Origin: Falsiroseomonas frigidaquae
GTDB lineage: Bacteria > Pseudomonadota > Alphaproteobacteria > Acetobacterales > Acetobacteraceae
Assembly (NCBI RefSeq): GCF_012163145.1
Contig: NZ_JAAVTX010000008.1
Span: forward strand, 124,001-188,000
DNA length: 64,000 bases
Reading direction: 5' to 3'
The notes under the pieces are model-generated. The model had not been told where the DNA came from, did no database searches, and saw only the letters and a list, made by a program, of their open reading frames with translations. Position numbers and translations under genes: made by a program. Shown here one piece after another: positions 1 through 9,842 of the stretch (positions are counted from its first letter, which is position 1; every line of letters begins with the position of its first letter).

Positions 1-2287
1 GCGCCTCATCCACCCGCGGATGCTGGCTGGTCGGGCCGATGAACAGCCCGCTGAACAGGTAGGAGAGCGAGGGGTGGTTGTGCCAGAAGCCGACCAGCGA
101 CTTCAGCAGGTCCGGCCGCCGCAGGAAGGGGCTGTCCGTCGGCGTTGCCGCGCCCATCACCATGTGGTTGCCGCCGCCGGTGCCGACATGGCGGCCGTCC
201 AGCATGAATTTCTCGGCTGCCAGCCCGATCTGGCGGGCTTCCTCATACAGCGTCTCGGTCCGCGCGCCGGTCTCGGCCCAGCTTGCGGAGGGGTGGATGT
301 TGACCTCGATCACGCCCGGGTCGGGGGTGACGGAGAAATTCAGCAGGCGCGGATCGTGCGGCGGCAGGTAGCCTTCCAGGAACACGCGGCGCCCGGTCTC
401 CCGCGCCGTGGCCTCGATGGCGGCGACCAGGTCGAGCCAGTCCTGCACTACGGCCAGCGGCGGCAGGAAGATGTGCAGCAGGCCGCCGCGCGGTTCGACG
501 CAGAGCGCGGTGCGGACCACGCCCGGTTCCTCCCTGCCCGGCTCCGGCACCGGCTGCTCCACCACGCGGCCGCGCGCGGGGCCTTCGCGGCGGGGTTGCA
601 GCGGTTCGCGGCGGGCAAAGGGGTCGGGCTCCGGCTCGGCCTCGATGCTGTCCTCGGAGGCCCAGGGCAGGCTGTCCAGCGGCAGCCGGAAGCCGATCGG
701 GCTGTCGCCCGGCACCAGCAGCAATTCGCCGTCGCGGAACGACCAGCGGCCGGATTCCCAGGCGCGATCCGCCCCCACCCCGGCGCGGCGCAGCGGCAGC
801 ACGCTTCCCACCTCTGCCGCCAGCCCCTGGCCGAACAGCCGCGCCAGGCGGGCGCGTTCCAGCGGGTCCTTCAGCTTGGCATCCTCGGCCACGACATTGG
901 CCGGGAGCATCTTTTCCTTCCACAGATAGTAGTGGACATCCTCCCGCGCCGGCATCCGCAGCGCGGCGTCGATGCCCAGCCGCGCGGCCAGTGCGGCCGC
1001 GAAGGCGGCGGCATCGGCGGGCGTCGCGTCGCCGGTATCGTCATCCGAGGCGAGCAGCGCGGGGTCCGTCCAGACCGGCTCGCCATCCGCGCGCCAGTGG
1101 CAATGCAGGCCCCAGCGCGGCAGCGGCTCGCCCGGGTACCATTTGCCCTGGGCGTAGGTCAGCGCGGCACCCGGCGCCCAGAGCGGCTGCAGGCGGCGCA
1201 ACAACCGGCCGGCCAGCTTGCGCTTGGTCGGGCCGAGCGCGTCGGTGTTCCACTCCGCCGCGTCGCGATCCGCCTCCGCCACGAAGGTCGGCTCGCCGCC
1301 CACGGTCAGCCGCACGTCGCCGGCGGTCAGCGCCTGGTCCACGGTGGACCCCAGCGCCATGATCCGCGCCCAATCCTCCTCGGTGTACGGCTTGGTGACG
1401 CGCGGGGATTGCGCGACGCGGCGGACTTCCATGTGGAAGCCGAATTCCGTCTCCGCCTCATCCACCCCGCCGGTGATCGCCGCGGCGGAAGCCGGTTCCG
1501 GCGTCGCCGCCAGCGGGATGTGCCCCTCGCCCGCCAGCAGGCCGGAGGTGGGGTCGAGGCCGATCCAGCCGGCGCCGGGCACATAGACCTCGCACCAGGC
1601 GTGCAGGTCGGTGAAATCGGACGAGGCGCCGACCGGGCCGGTGACCGACTTCACATCCGGCACCAGCTGGATCAGGTAGCCCGAGACGAAGCGCGCGGCG
1701 AAGCCCAGGTGCCGCAGGATCTGCACCAGCAGCCAGCCCGAGTCGCGGCAGGAGCCCTTGCGGTTCGCCAGCACTTCCTCCGGCGTCCAGACGCCGGGCT
1801 CCATCCGGACGATGTAGCCGATCTCGGTGGAGAGCTTCTGGTTGAGGTCCACCACGTAGTTCACCGTGCTCGGTGCCTCGCGGGGGATATCCTTCAGATA
1901 GGCCTCGAGCAGCGGGCCGGGCGCCGAGACGCGGCGGAACGGGGCGAGTTCCTGGGCCAGCACCGGGTCGTAGGTGAAGGGGAAGCTCTCCGCCTCCGGC
2001 TCCACGAAGAAGTCGAAGGGGTTGATCGTGGCCATGTCGGCCAGCAGGTCCACCGTGACGACGAACTCGCGGACCCGTTCGGGGAACACCACGCGGGCGA
2101 TGAAATTGCCCTGCGGGTCCTGCACCCAGTTGAGGAAATGCGGCTTCGGCGAGATGTCCAGCGAATAGGACAGGATCGGCGTGCGGCAATGCGGCGCCGG
2201 CCGCAACCTGATCAACTGCGGCGACATGCCGACCAGGCGATCGTAGCTGTAGCTGGTGCGATGGGTGAGCGCGGCGTGGATGCTCAT
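1..2287 (-). CDS. Transglutaminase-family protein with DUF2126 region (3' end outside window)
   Basis: This is a continuous minus-strand frame with no stop before the window edge, so the C-terminus is missing. It starts at ATG 2287 (MSIHAALTHRTSYSYDR), the usual N-terminal beta domain of bacterial transglutaminase-like proteins. The transglutaminase core follows with the triad visible: Cys180 in KGSCRDSGW, His229 in DLHAWCEVY and Asp245 in GLDPTSG. After about residue 330 comes the long DUF2126-type region with motifs such as GGEPTFV, YPGEPLPRWG and GGGNHMVMG. The family is usually about 1100 residues; 762 are seen here. It is probably a cytoplasmic cysteine peptidase or amidase-like enzyme, often found with circularly permuted ATP-grasp and alpha-E proteins; its substrate is unknown. 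It is divergent from the SDR gene at 2431. Confidence 0.9.
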   Translation of the reverse strand, partial: MSIHAALTHRTSYSYDRLVGMSPQLIRLRPAPHCRTPILSYSLDISPKPHFLNWVQDPQGNFIARVVFPERVREFVVTVDLLADMATINPFDFFVEPEAESFPFTYDPVLAQELAPFRRVSAPGPLLEAYLKDIPREAPSTVNYVVDLNQKLSTEIGYIVRMEPGVWTPEEVLANRKGSCRDSGWLLVQILRHLGFAARFVSGYLIQLVPDVKSVTGPVGASSDFTDLHAWCEVYVPGAGWIGLDPTSGLLAGEGHIPLAATPEPASAAAITGGVDEAETEFGFHMEVRRVAQSPRVTKPYTEEDWARIMALGSTVDQALTAGDVRLTVGGEPTFVAEADRDAAEWNTDALGPTKRKLAGRLLRRLQPLWAPGAALTYAQGKWYPGEPLPRWGLHCHWRADGEPVWTDPALLASDDDTGDATPADAAAFAAALAARLGIDAALRMPAREDVHYYLWKEKMLPANVVAEDAKLKDPLERARLARLFGQGLAAEVGSVLPLRRAGVGADRAWESGRWSFRDGELLLVPGDSPIGFRLPLDSLPWASEDSIEAEPEPDPFARREPLQPRREGPARGRVVEQPVPEPGREEPGVVRTALCVEPRGGLLHIFLPPLAVVQDWLDLVAAIEATARETGRRVFLEGYLPPHDPRLLNFSVTPDPGVIEVNIHPSASWAETGARTETLYEEARQIGLAAEKFMLDGRHVGTGGGNHMVMGAATPTDSPFLRRPDLLKSLVGFWHNHPSLSYLFSGLFIGPTSQHPRVDEA

Positions 2288-2430
2288 GGGGCGTGGGGGT
2301 CCGGCCGGGATTTCGTTAAATGCTATCCCATCGGAATGGAGGGCGCCGCAAGGCCGAGGATGCCCTCGGGTGGACAGGACCGGCCCTGCCGCTCCAACCT
2401 GCCGTACAGATCGGCTTTGAGGGAACGAGA
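2288..2430. promoter_or_regulatory. Divergent intergenic region
   Basis: These 143 bases separate the minus-strand transglutaminase gene from the plus-strand SDR gene and must hold both promoters. I see a GAGGGAACGAG stretch about 1-11 bases before the SDR ATG that can act as its ribosome binding site. No convincing -35/-10 pair or operator is recognisable by eye. Confidence 0.4.
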
Positions 2431-3177
2431 ATGGCACAAAAATATGCACTGGTGACGGGGGCCGGGTCCGGCGTCGGCCGCGCCGCCTCCCTCGCACTGG
2501 CCGAGGATGGCTGGACCGTCGCCCTGCTCGGCCGCCGCCGCGACGCGCTGGAGGAAACGGCGGGTCTGTGCCAGGGCGGCCAGACCCTGGTGGTGCCGGC
2601 CGATGTGACGGACCCGGCGCAGATCGACGCCGCCTTCGCGACGCTCGCAAAAGAGTTCGGCCGGCTGGACCTGCTGTTCAACAATGCCGGCAACAACGTC
2701 CCCGGCACGCCGTTCGAGGAGCTGACGGCGGAACAGTGGTTCAAGGTGGTGAACGTCAACCTGAACGGCGTGTTCCTCTGCGCCCATGCCGCCTTCCGCA
2801 TGATGGCGAAGCAGGACCCGATGGGCGGTCGCATCATCAACAATGGCTCGATCAGCGCGCATGCGCCGCGGCCGGGCAGCGCGCCCTATACCGCCACCAA
2901 GCACGCCGTCACCGGGCTGACCAAATCGATGAACCTCGATGGCCGCCGCTTCGATATCGCGGTCGGCCAGATCGACATCGGCAATGCCGCGACGCCGATG
3001 GCCGAACGCATGGCGAAGGGCGTGCCGCAGGCGGATTGGTCGATCAAGGCGGAGCCGCTGATGAAAGTGGACCATGTCGGCCGCGCCGTGGCGCAGATGG
3101 CCGCCTGGCCGTTGGAGACCAATGTGCTGACCATGACCATCATGGCCAGCAAGATGCCCTTCGTCGGTCGTGGTTAG
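2431..3177 (+). CDS. Short-chain dehydrogenase/reductase (SDR)
   Basis: This is a 248-residue classical SDR. The start is set at ATG 2431 ([16 protein letters not shown]) because the Rossmann TGAGSGVG motif begins at residue 9 and an AGGGAACGAG ribosome site precedes it; upstream in-frame codons would add unrelated residues. NNAG lies near residue 90 and the active site shows Ser and YTATK (YxxxK) around residue 150-160. It is probably a cytoplasmic NAD(P)-dependent alcohol/ketone oxidoreductase. It is followed by a second SDR and glucokinase, which suggests a sugar or polyol pathway, but the substrate cannot be read from the sequence. Confidence 0.88.
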   Translation: MAQKYALVTGAGSGVGRAASLALAEDGWTVALLGRRRDALEETAGLCQGGQTLVVPADVTDPAQIDAAFATLAKEFGRLDLLFNNAGNNVPGTPFEELTAEQWFKVVNVNLNGVFLCAHAAFRMMAKQDPMGGRIINNGSISAHAPRPGSAPYTATKHAVTGLTKSMNLDGRRFDIAVGQIDIGNAATPMAERMAKGVPQADWSIKAEPLMKVDHVGRAVAQMAAWPLETNVLTMTIMASKMPFVGRG

Positions 3178-3187
3178 AGGGGGCAGG

Positions 3188-3255
3188 CCCATGCGATCGC
3201 TGGAGGGCGCAGGCGCCCGCAGGGCAACGAGCACCGGAAGCGTGAATCGCATGGG
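3188..3255 (+). promoter_or_regulatory. Nested inverted repeat before the second SDR gene
   Basis: Outer arms CCCATGCGAT (3188-3197) and ATCGCATGGG (3246-3255) are perfectly complementary over 10 bases. Inside sits a second perfect hairpin, GGGCGC-AG-GCGCCC (3205-3218). The outer 3' arm runs into the GGGAGAA ribosome binding site of the SDR at 3265. The structure could attenuate or modulate translation of the downstream gene; this is inference from sequence alone. Confidence 0.45.
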
Positions 3256-3264
3256 AGAAAACGC

Positions 3265-4017
3265 ATGAACAAGCTCGACCTGCATGGCCGCGTCGCCGTC
3301 GTCACCGGCGGCGCACGCGGCATCGGCCTGGCCGTCGCACGCCGCATGATCCAGTCCGGCGCCGCCGTCTCGATCTGGGACGCGGACCCGGCCAAGGCGG
3401 AGGAAAGCCGCGCGGCGCTCGCCGCCGACGGCACCGTCACGGCGGAGGTGCTGGACCTGACCGATGAACTCGCGGTGGCCGAGGCCACGGCGAAGACGAT
3501 CAAGGCCCATGGCAAGGTGGATATCCTGGTCAACAACGCGGGCATCACCGGCGGCAACATGCCGGTGGCGGAAATCCCCGTCGCGCAGTGGCGCCGCGTG
3601 GTGGAGGTGAACCTGACGGCGCCGTTCCTGGTCTGCCAGGCGCTGGTGCCGCATCTGGTGGCGAATGGCTGGGGCCGCGTGGTGAATGTCGCCTCGGTCG
3701 CGGGGAAGGAGGGCAATCCCAACGCCGCGCACTACTCCGCCAGCAAGGCCGGCTTGATCGGGCTGACCAAGTCGCTGGCGAAGGAGCTGGCGACGAAGAA
3801 CGTGCTCGTGAACTGCGTCACCCCCGCCGCGGCCAAGACCGATATTTTCAATCAGATGACGGAGGCCCATATCGCCTTCATGCTTTCCAAGATCCCCATG
3901 GGCCGTTTCGTCGAGGTGGAGGAGATCGCCGCCCTGATCTGCTGGCTCTCGACGCCCGATTGTTCCTTCTCCACCGGCGGCGTGTTCGATATCAGCGGCG
4001 GGCGCGCCACCTATTGA
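3265..4017 (+). CDS. Short-chain dehydrogenase/reductase, FabG-like
   Basis: A 250-residue SDR starting at ATG 3265 after GGGAGAAAACGC. The cofactor motif TGGARGIG lies at residues 14-21 and NNAGITGG near residue 92. The catalytic Ser lies in VASVAG and the Tyr/Lys pair in YSASKAG near residue 155. The C-terminus (GGVFDISGGRATY) is the normal SDR substrate-loop end. The sequence resembles the FabG/sugar-dehydrogenase type. Its stop codon overlaps the TTG start of glk (TTGA), so the two are translationally coupled. The role is probably oxidation of a sugar or hydroxy acid feeding central carbon metabolism; the exact substrate is unknown. Confidence 0.88.
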   Translation: MNKLDLHGRVAVVTGGARGIGLAVARRMIQSGAAVSIWDADPAKAEESRAALAADGTVTAEVLDLTDELAVAEATAKTIKAHGKVDILVNNAGITGGNMPVAEIPVAQWRRVVEVNLTAPFLVCQALVPHLVANGWGRVVNVASVAGKEGNPNAAHYSASKAGLIGLTKSLAKELATKNVLVNCVTPAAAKTDIFNQMTEAHIAFMLSKIPMGRFVEVEEIAALICWLSTPDCSFSTGGVFDISGGRATY

Positions 4018-4958
4018 GCGCGTTGCTGGCTGATATCGGCGGCACCAATGCGCGCTTCGCATTGTGGCAGAATGGGCAGGTCACCGATCCGGTGATCCTG
4101 CCAGTGGCGGGCCATGCCACCGCCGAGGACGCGATTGCGGAGGCGCTGCGGCGCCTCGCGCCCGCCACGCCACCGGACAGCGCCGTATTGGCGCTCGCCG
4201 GGCCGGTGCTGGTGGAGCCGGTGCGGCTGACCAATGCCGATTGGGCGCTGTCCAGCACCGCCATCGCGGAGCGCTTCGGCATGCGGCGCGTACGGCTGGT
4301 CAATGATTTCCTCGCGCTGGCGCATTCGCTGCCGCATCTCGGGCAGGATGACCTGCACCGCATCGGTGGCGGCAAGGCGGTGGCGGAGGCGCCGATGCTG
4401 GTGGTCGGCCCTGGCACCGGCCTCGGCGCCGCCGGCCTGGTGCCGGCACCCTCCGGCCCGGTCGCGGTGCCGACCGAGGGTGGCCATATCGGCCTGGCCG
4501 GCGAGACGGCGCGGGAGGATGCGGTGATCGGCGCATTGCGCGCCCGCTGCGGCCGGGCGGGGGCGGAGGAAGCGCTCTCCGGCCGCGGGCTGGTCAATTT
4601 GCACGCCATCGTCGCCGATCTGCAGGGCGTGGCGGCGCCGCCACGCGATGCCGCCGCCATCGTCGCGGCCGCCGGGAAATGCCCGGTGGCGGATGAGGCG
4701 CTGGCGCATTTCCTGGCCTTCCTGGCGGGCTATGCCGGCGACATGGCGCTGGCCTGGGGCGCGCGCGGCGGCGTCTTCATCGCCGGCGGCATCCTGCCGC
4801 GGCTGCTGCCGATGCTCGACGCAACCCGCTTCCGTGAACAATTCGAGGCCAAGCCGCCAATGCGGCACTGGATGGCCGATGTTCCGCTGGCGGTGGTGAC
4901 GCACCCTGCCCCGGCCTTCCTGGGCCTGGCCGCCATCGCGCGGTTCAGCGCGGATTAA
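4014..4958 (+). CDS. glk: Glucokinase
   Basis: Phosphorylates glucose with ATP to glucose-6-phosphate in the cytoplasm. The 314-residue product starts at TTG 4014, overlapping the SDR stop codon by four bases; this start places the phosphate-binding motif ADIGGTNARF at residues 6-15, as expected for bacterial Glk. Other family features are LVNDF near residue 100, GPGTGLGAA near 138, the EGGHIGLA segment near 160 and GGVFIAGGI near 255. Length matches the family (about 320). Its position 140 bases before glgP ties glucose activation to the glycogen operon. A longer upstream frame is open but overlaps the SDR and is unlikely to be used. Confidence 0.93.
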   Translation: MSALLADIGGTNARFALWQNGQVTDPVILPVAGHATAEDAIAEALRRLAPATPPDSAVLALAGPVLVEPVRLTNADWALSSTAIAERFGMRRVRLVNDFLALAHSLPHLGQDDLHRIGGGKAVAEAPMLVVGPGTGLGAAGLVPAPSGPVAVPTEGGHIGLAGETAREDAVIGALRARCGRAGAEEALSGRGLVNLHAIVADLQGVAAPPRDAAAIVAAAGKCPVADEALAHFLAFLAGYAGDMALAWGARGGVFIAGGILPRLLPMLDATRFREQFEAKPPMRHWMADVPLAVVTHPAPAFLGLAAIARFSAD

Positions 4959-5098
4959 CACCCGCCGTCTGCAACTGGCAGGCGAAAGCGGGTGCTCGTT
5001 TTTCATTTGGCGGCTCCCGCGAATTGCTGCAAAGCAGCGTCGTTGACGCGATCGTGCCAACGCCGCGCGATCACGCCTGCTCAAGGAGCCGAGACCCG

Positions 5099-7591
5099 AT
5101 GGATACCCCGACGACGCCAAGCCTCGCCGCCGCGCCACCTCGGTTGCCGGCCGACGATGCCGCCGCGCTGCGCGAGACCATCCTGCACAAGCTGACCTAC
5201 GACCTGGGCAAGAGCCGGCTCGGCGCGCGGGACCGCGACTGGTTCATCGCCACGGCCCTGGCGGTGCGGGACCGGATCGTCGATCGCTGGATCGACCTGA
5301 CGCGGGCCACCTACCAGTCCGGCGCGAAGCAGGTGTACTACCTGAGCCTGGAATTCCTCATCGGCCGGCTGCTGCGTGACAATGTCTGCAACCTGGGCCT
5401 GGTCGGCGCCATCCGCGATGCGCTGGAACCGCTTGGCGTGGACCCGGAGAAGCTGCGGATCGCGGAGCCCGACGCGGCGCTCGGCAATGGTGGCCTCGGC
5501 CGGCTCGCGGCCTGCTTCATGGAGAGCATGGCCTCGCTCGGCATTCCCGCCTTCGGATACGGCATCCGCTATGACCATGGCCTGTTCCGGCAGATCATCC
5601 GCGATGGCTGGCAGCATGAATTCCCCGAGGACTGGCTGAATTTCGGCAACCCCTGGGAGTTCGCCCGGCCCGAAATCTCCCACACCATCGGCTTCGGCGG
5701 CGTGGTGGAGGCGGTGACCGTCTCCGAGGCGCGGGTGAAGCATGTCTGGAAGCCGGGCGAGACCGTGCAGGCGGTGGCCTACGACACCCCCATAGTCGGC
5801 TGGCGCGGCGCGCATGTGAACACGCTGCGGCTCTGGTCGGCGCGCGCCACGGATGCGCTGAAGCTGGAGGCGTTCAACTCCGGCGACCATGTCGGCGCCT
5901 TGAGCGAGAAGGTGCGGGCGGAGAGCATCTCCAAGCTGCTCTATCCCTCGGATGAAAGTCCCGCGGGGCAGGAATTACGGCTGCGGCAGGAATACTTCTT
6001 CTCCTCCGCCGCGCTGCAGGATCTGGTCCGCCGCCACATGCGCGTCTACGGCGACATCCGGTCCCTGCCCGATCGCGTGGCGATCCAGCTGAATGACACG
6101 CACCCGGCCATCGTCGTTGCGGAACTTTTGCGTATCCTGGTCGATCTGCATGACATCGCATGGGACGAGGCCTGGGACATCACGCGCCGCACGATCAGCT
6201 ACACCAACCACACCTTGCTGCCCGAGGCGCTGGAAAGCTGGCCGGTTCCCCTGATGGAGCGGCTGCTGCCGCGCCACATGCAGTTGATCTACCTGATCAA
6301 CGCCTTCCACCTGGATGAGGTGCGCGGCAAGAATCCGGATGACGGGCGGCTGCTTTCCTCTGTCTCCCTGATCGAGGAAGGGCATGGGCGGCGCGTGCGC
6401 ATGGGGCATCTGGCGGTGGTCGGCTCGCACAAGGTCAACGGCGTCTCCGCGCTGCATTCGGACCTGCTGAAGCAGACCGTCTTCGCCGATTTCCACCACC
6501 TGTTCCCCGGGCGGCTGACCAACAAGACCAATGGAATAACCTTCCGGCGCTGGCTGCAGCAGTGCAATCCGGGCCTGACCGGCCTGCTGGTGGAAGCCTG
6601 CGGGGCGGAAGTGCTGGACAACCCGGCGGCGCTGGAGAAGCTGCGGCCGCTGGCCGCCGATGCCGGCTTCCAGCAGAAATTCGCCGCCGTGAAGCGCGCC
6701 AACAAGCAGGCGCTGGCCGCCCTGGTGCGGGACCAGTACCAGCTCAAGATCGACCCGGACGCGCTGTTCGACGTGCAGATCAAGCGCATTCACGAATACA
6801 AGCGGCAGCTGCTGAACGTTATCGAGGCGGTCGCGTTGTATGACGAGATCCGCAGCCAGCCGACCAAGAACTGGACCCCCCGAGTCAAGATCTTCGCCGG
6901 CAAGGCGGCGAGCAGCTACCATCGGGCGAAGCTGATCATCAAGCTGGCACATGACGTGGCCCGCGTGGTGAACAGCGACCCGACGGTGCGCAACCTTCTG
7001 AAGGTGGTGTTCCTGCCGAACTACAATGTTTCCCTGGCCGAGATCATCGTGCCCGCCGCCGACCTGTCCGAGCAGATCAGCACCGCGGGCATGGAGGCAT
7101 CCGGCACCGGCAACATGAAGCTGGCCCTGAACGGCGCGCTGACCATCGGCACGCTGGACGGCGCCAATGTCGAGATCAAGGAACATGTCGGCGACGACAA
7201 CATCTTCATCTTCGGCCTGACGACGGAGCAGGTGGCGAAGCACCGCGCCGAGGGTATCCAGGGCGCGGCCGCCATCGCGAAGTCGCGCCGGCTGCAGGAA
7301 GCGCTGGAGCAGATCGAGGCCGGCGTCTTCTCGCCGGACGACCCGACCCGCTACCGCGACCTGGTCGCGTCGCTGCGTGCCTCCGACTACTTCCTGGTGA
7401 CCGCCGATTTCGACAGCTACTTCGACGCGCAGCGCAGCGTCGATGAGCGCTGGCGCAATCCGGCCGCATGGTGGAAATCCGCCGTGCTCAACACCGCCAA
7501 TGTCGGCTGGTTCTCCTCCGACCGCACCATCGCGGAGTATGCGGAGGAGATCTGGAACGTCCCCGTCAAACGAAGCCCTGCCCACGGATGA
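5099..7591 (+). CDS. glgP: Glycogen phosphorylase
   Basis: Releases glucose-1-phosphate from glycogen ends by phosphorolysis, using pyridoxal phosphate. The 830-residue protein starts at ATG 5099, preceded by AAGGAG (5083-5088) with 10-base spacing; an upstream in-frame codon at 5024 lacks such a site. The PLP lysine is Lys674 in GTGNMK, with the flanking EASGTGNMKLALNGA signature. Also visible are GNGGLGRLAAC near residue 124, QLNDTHPA near 330 and KRIHEYKRQ near 562. Length matches GT35 phosphorylases. It is the first gene of the glg operon; its stop is 13 bases before glgB. Confidence 0.97.
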   Translation: MDTPTTPSLAAAPPRLPADDAAALRETILHKLTYDLGKSRLGARDRDWFIATALAVRDRIVDRWIDLTRATYQSGAKQVYYLSLEFLIGRLLRDNVCNLGLVGAIRDALEPLGVDPEKLRIAEPDAALGNGGLGRLAACFMESMASLGIPAFGYGIRYDHGLFRQIIRDGWQHEFPEDWLNFGNPWEFARPEISHTIGFGGVVEAVTVSEARVKHVWKPGETVQAVAYDTPIVGWRGAHVNTLRLWSARATDALKLEAFNSGDHVGALSEKVRAESISKLLYPSDESPAGQELRLRQEYFFSSAALQDLVRRHMRVYGDIRSLPDRVAIQLNDTHPAIVVAELLRILVDLHDIAWDEAWDITRRTISYTNHTLLPEALESWPVPLMERLLPRHMQLIYLINAFHLDEVRGKNPDDGRLLSSVSLIEEGHGRRVRMGHLAVVGSHKVNGVSALHSDLLKQTVFADFHHLFPGRLTNKTNGITFRRWLQQCNPGLTGLLVEACGAEVLDNPAALEKLRPLAADAGFQQKFAAVKRANKQALAALVRDQYQLKIDPDALFDVQIKRIHEYKRQLLNVIEAVALYDEIRSQPTKNWTPRVKIFAGKAASSYHRAKLIIKLAHDVARVVNSDPTVRNLLKVVFLPNYNVSLAEIIVPAADLSEQISTAGMEASGTGNMKLALNGALTIGTLDGANVEIKEHVGDDNIFIFGLTTEQVAKHRAEGIQGAAAIAKSRRLQEALEQIEAGVFSPDDPTRYRDLVASLRASDYFLVTADFDSYFDAQRSVDERWRNPAAWWKSAVLNTANVGWFSSDRTIAEYAEEIWNVPVKRSPAHG

Positions 7592-7604
7592 AGGTGAAGC
7601 GCCG

Positions 7605-9842
7605 ATGATGGAAGCCTGGCAGATGCCGACGGCCGAGCTTGAGGCGCTGCGAAACGCCCGCCATGGCGACCCCTTCGCCTGGCTGGGGCCGCATGAGGTG
7701 GCGGGTGGGCTTGTCCTGCGCGCCTTCGTGCCGGATGCGGCGCGGCTGTTCGTGCTGCCGGCGGATGGCGGGCCGCCCATCCGCCTCGACCAGCGCGACA
7801 GCGCCGGCATCTTCGAGGGGCTGCTGCCGAAGCGCCGCCTGCCCTTCGGCTATCGCCTGCGGGCCGAGAATGATGGCGGCACCTGGGAGCTGGAGGACCC
7901 GTTCCGCTTCGGCGCCACGCTGGGGCCGCTGGACGACCACCTGTTGGTCGAGGGTACGCATCGGCGCCTGCATGAACGCCTCGGCGCGCATGTGGTGGTG
8001 CATGAGGCTGTGCACGGCACGCGCTTCGCCGTCTGGGCGCCGAATGCGAAGCGGGTTTCCGTGGTCGGCGATTTCAACGCCTGGGACGGCCGCCGCCACC
8101 CAATGCGCAAGCGCGTCGATAGCGGCTTGTGGGAGATCTTCATCCCCGGCCTCGGCGCCGGCGCCGCCTATAAATACGAGATCCTCGGCGCGGACGGCGA
8201 GGTGCAGCCGCTGAAGGCGGACCCCTTCGGCCGCGCTGCGCAGCTTCGCCCGGCCACCGCATCCGTGGTGCAGGATGACGCCGCTTTCCCCTGGCAGGAT
8301 TCCGATTTCCTGGCGCGCCGGGAAGACCGGCAATCGGCCCGCGCGCCGATCACGATTTACGAAGTCCACGCCCCGTCCTGGCGCCGCCACCCGGATGGCC
8401 GCTTCTATTCCTGGGACGATCTGATCGTCGCCATGGTGCCCTATGTCGCCTGGATGGGTTTTTCCCACATCGAGCTGATGCCGGTGATGGAGCATCCGCT
8501 GGATGAAAGCTGGGGCTACCAGCCGATCGGGCTGCATGCCCCCACCGCCCGCATGGGCGACCCGGCGGGCCTCAAGCGCTTCATCGCGGCCTGCCACGCG
8601 CATGACCTTGGCGTGATCCTGGACTGGGTGCCGGCGCATTTCCCGCAGGACAAGCACGGGCTGATCCGCTTCGACGGCCACGCGCTGTATGAACACCCCG
8701 ATCCGAAGCGCGGCTTCCACAAGGGCTGGGGCACGGCGACCTTCGATTTCGGACGTCGTGAGGTGGCCGGCTTCCTCGCCTCCAACGCGCTATACTGGAC
8801 ACAGGAATTCCACGCCGACGGGCTGCGCGTGGATGCCGTCTCCACCATGGTGCATCTCGACCACGGCCGCGCCGCCGGCGACTGGATTCCGAACGAGGAG
8901 GGCGGCACCGAGAACCACGAGGCCGTTGCGTTCTTGCGCCAGGTCAATGCGCTGGTTGCGGAAGAAGCGCCCGGTGCCGCCGTGTTCGCGGAAGAAGCGA
9001 CCTCCTGGCCCGGTGTCACGCATGCAGCCGATGAAGGCGGGCTCGGCTTCCAGTTCAAGTGGAACATGGGCTGGATGAACGACACGCTGCGCTACATCGC
9101 GCTCGACCCGCTGCACCGCCGCTGGCACCATAATCTGGTGACCTTCGGCATGGTGTATGCCTTCTCCGAAAATTTCGTCCTGCCGCTGAGCCATGACGAG
9201 GTGGTGCATGGCAAGGGCTCGCTGCTCGGCCGGCTGCCGGGCGATGACTGGCAGCGCTTCGCGACGCTGCGCGCGTATTACGGTTTCATGTACGGGCACC
9301 CCGGCAAGAAGCTGCTGTTCATGGGCGACGAGCTCGCACAGTGGCGCGAATGGTCCGAGGCGCGTGAGCTGGATTGGTGGCTGCTGCAATTCGCCCCCCA
9401 CCAGGGCGTGCAGAACCTGGTGCGCGAGCTCAACCAGCTTTACCGCGAGACGCCGGCCCTGCACGCAAGGGATGCGGAGCCGGAGGGATTCCGCTGGATC
9501 GACGCCGATGACGCGGAGCATTCCGTGTTCAGCTGGCTGCGAATGGATGGCGAAGGTGGAAAACCCGTTGCGGTGTTGTGCAACCTGACGCCCGTTCCGC
9601 GGTTTCATCTTCGCTTCGGTCTGCCGCAGGCAGGCGTGTGGCGCGAGATTCTGAATACCGATGCGACCGGTTTCGGCGGTTCGGGCATGGGTAATCTGGG
9701 TCGCGTGGTGGCGGAAAAGCTGCCCGCGCACGGGTTTCCCGCGTCCGCCGTGGTGGTGTTGCCTCCGCTGGCCACCATCTATCTGATGCCGGAGAGTATC
9801 GAGAACGAAATAGAGGGAGAAGACCATGACGAACAGCCGTAG
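7605..9842 (+). CDS. glgB: 1,4-alpha-glucan branching enzyme
   Basis: Cuts alpha-1,4 chains and rejoins them as alpha-1,6 branches in glycogen. It starts at ATG 7605 (a second ATG follows at 7608) after a GAAGGTGAAG site; 745 residues. It has an N-terminal CBM48-like domain (WLGPHEV near residue 25; [18 protein letters not shown] near 142) and a GH13 barrel. Catalytic residues are visible: Asp410 in LRVDAVS, Glu463/464 in FAEEATSW and Asp531 in LSHDEVVHG. The C-terminal beta domain is present. The last 17 bases overlap the start of glgC, so translation is probably coupled. Confidence 0.97.
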   Translation: MMEAWQMPTAELEALRNARHGDPFAWLGPHEVAGGLVLRAFVPDAARLFVLPADGGPPIRLDQRDSAGIFEGLLPKRRLPFGYRLRAENDGGTWELEDPFRFGATLGPLDDHLLVEGTHRRLHERLGAHVVVHEAVHGTRFAVWAPNAKRVSVVGDFNAWDGRRHPMRKRVDSGLWEIFIPGLGAGAAYKYEILGADGEVQPLKADPFGRAAQLRPATASVVQDDAAFPWQDSDFLARREDRQSARAPITIYEVHAPSWRRHPDGRFYSWDDLIVAMVPYVAWMGFSHIELMPVMEHPLDESWGYQPIGLHAPTARMGDPAGLKRFIAACHAHDLGVILDWVPAHFPQDKHGLIRFDGHALYEHPDPKRGFHKGWGTATFDFGRREVAGFLASNALYWTQEFHADGLRVDAVSTMVHLDHGRAAGDWIPNEEGGTENHEAVAFLRQVNALVAEEAPGAAVFAEEATSWPGVTHAADEGGLGFQFKWNMGWMNDTLRYIALDPLHRRWHHNLVTFGMVYAFSENFVLPLSHDEVVHGKGSLLGRLPGDDWQRFATLRAYYGFMYGHPGKKLLFMGDELAQWREWSEARELDWWLLQFAPHQGVQNLVRELNQLYRETPALHARDAEPEGFRWIDADDAEHSVFSWLRMDGEGGKPVAVLCNLTPVPRFHLRFGLPQAGVWREILNTDATGFGGSGMGNLGRVVAEKLPAHGFPASAVVVLPPLATIYLMPESIENEIEGEDHDEQP

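Noticed and set aside
20-2455. An 811-codon open frame on the plus strand
   Set aside because: It is antisense to the transglutaminase/DUF2126 gene, which has a full catalytic triad and normal codon use. The plus frame reads as Arg/Gly/Ala-rich filler typical of GC-rich shadows.
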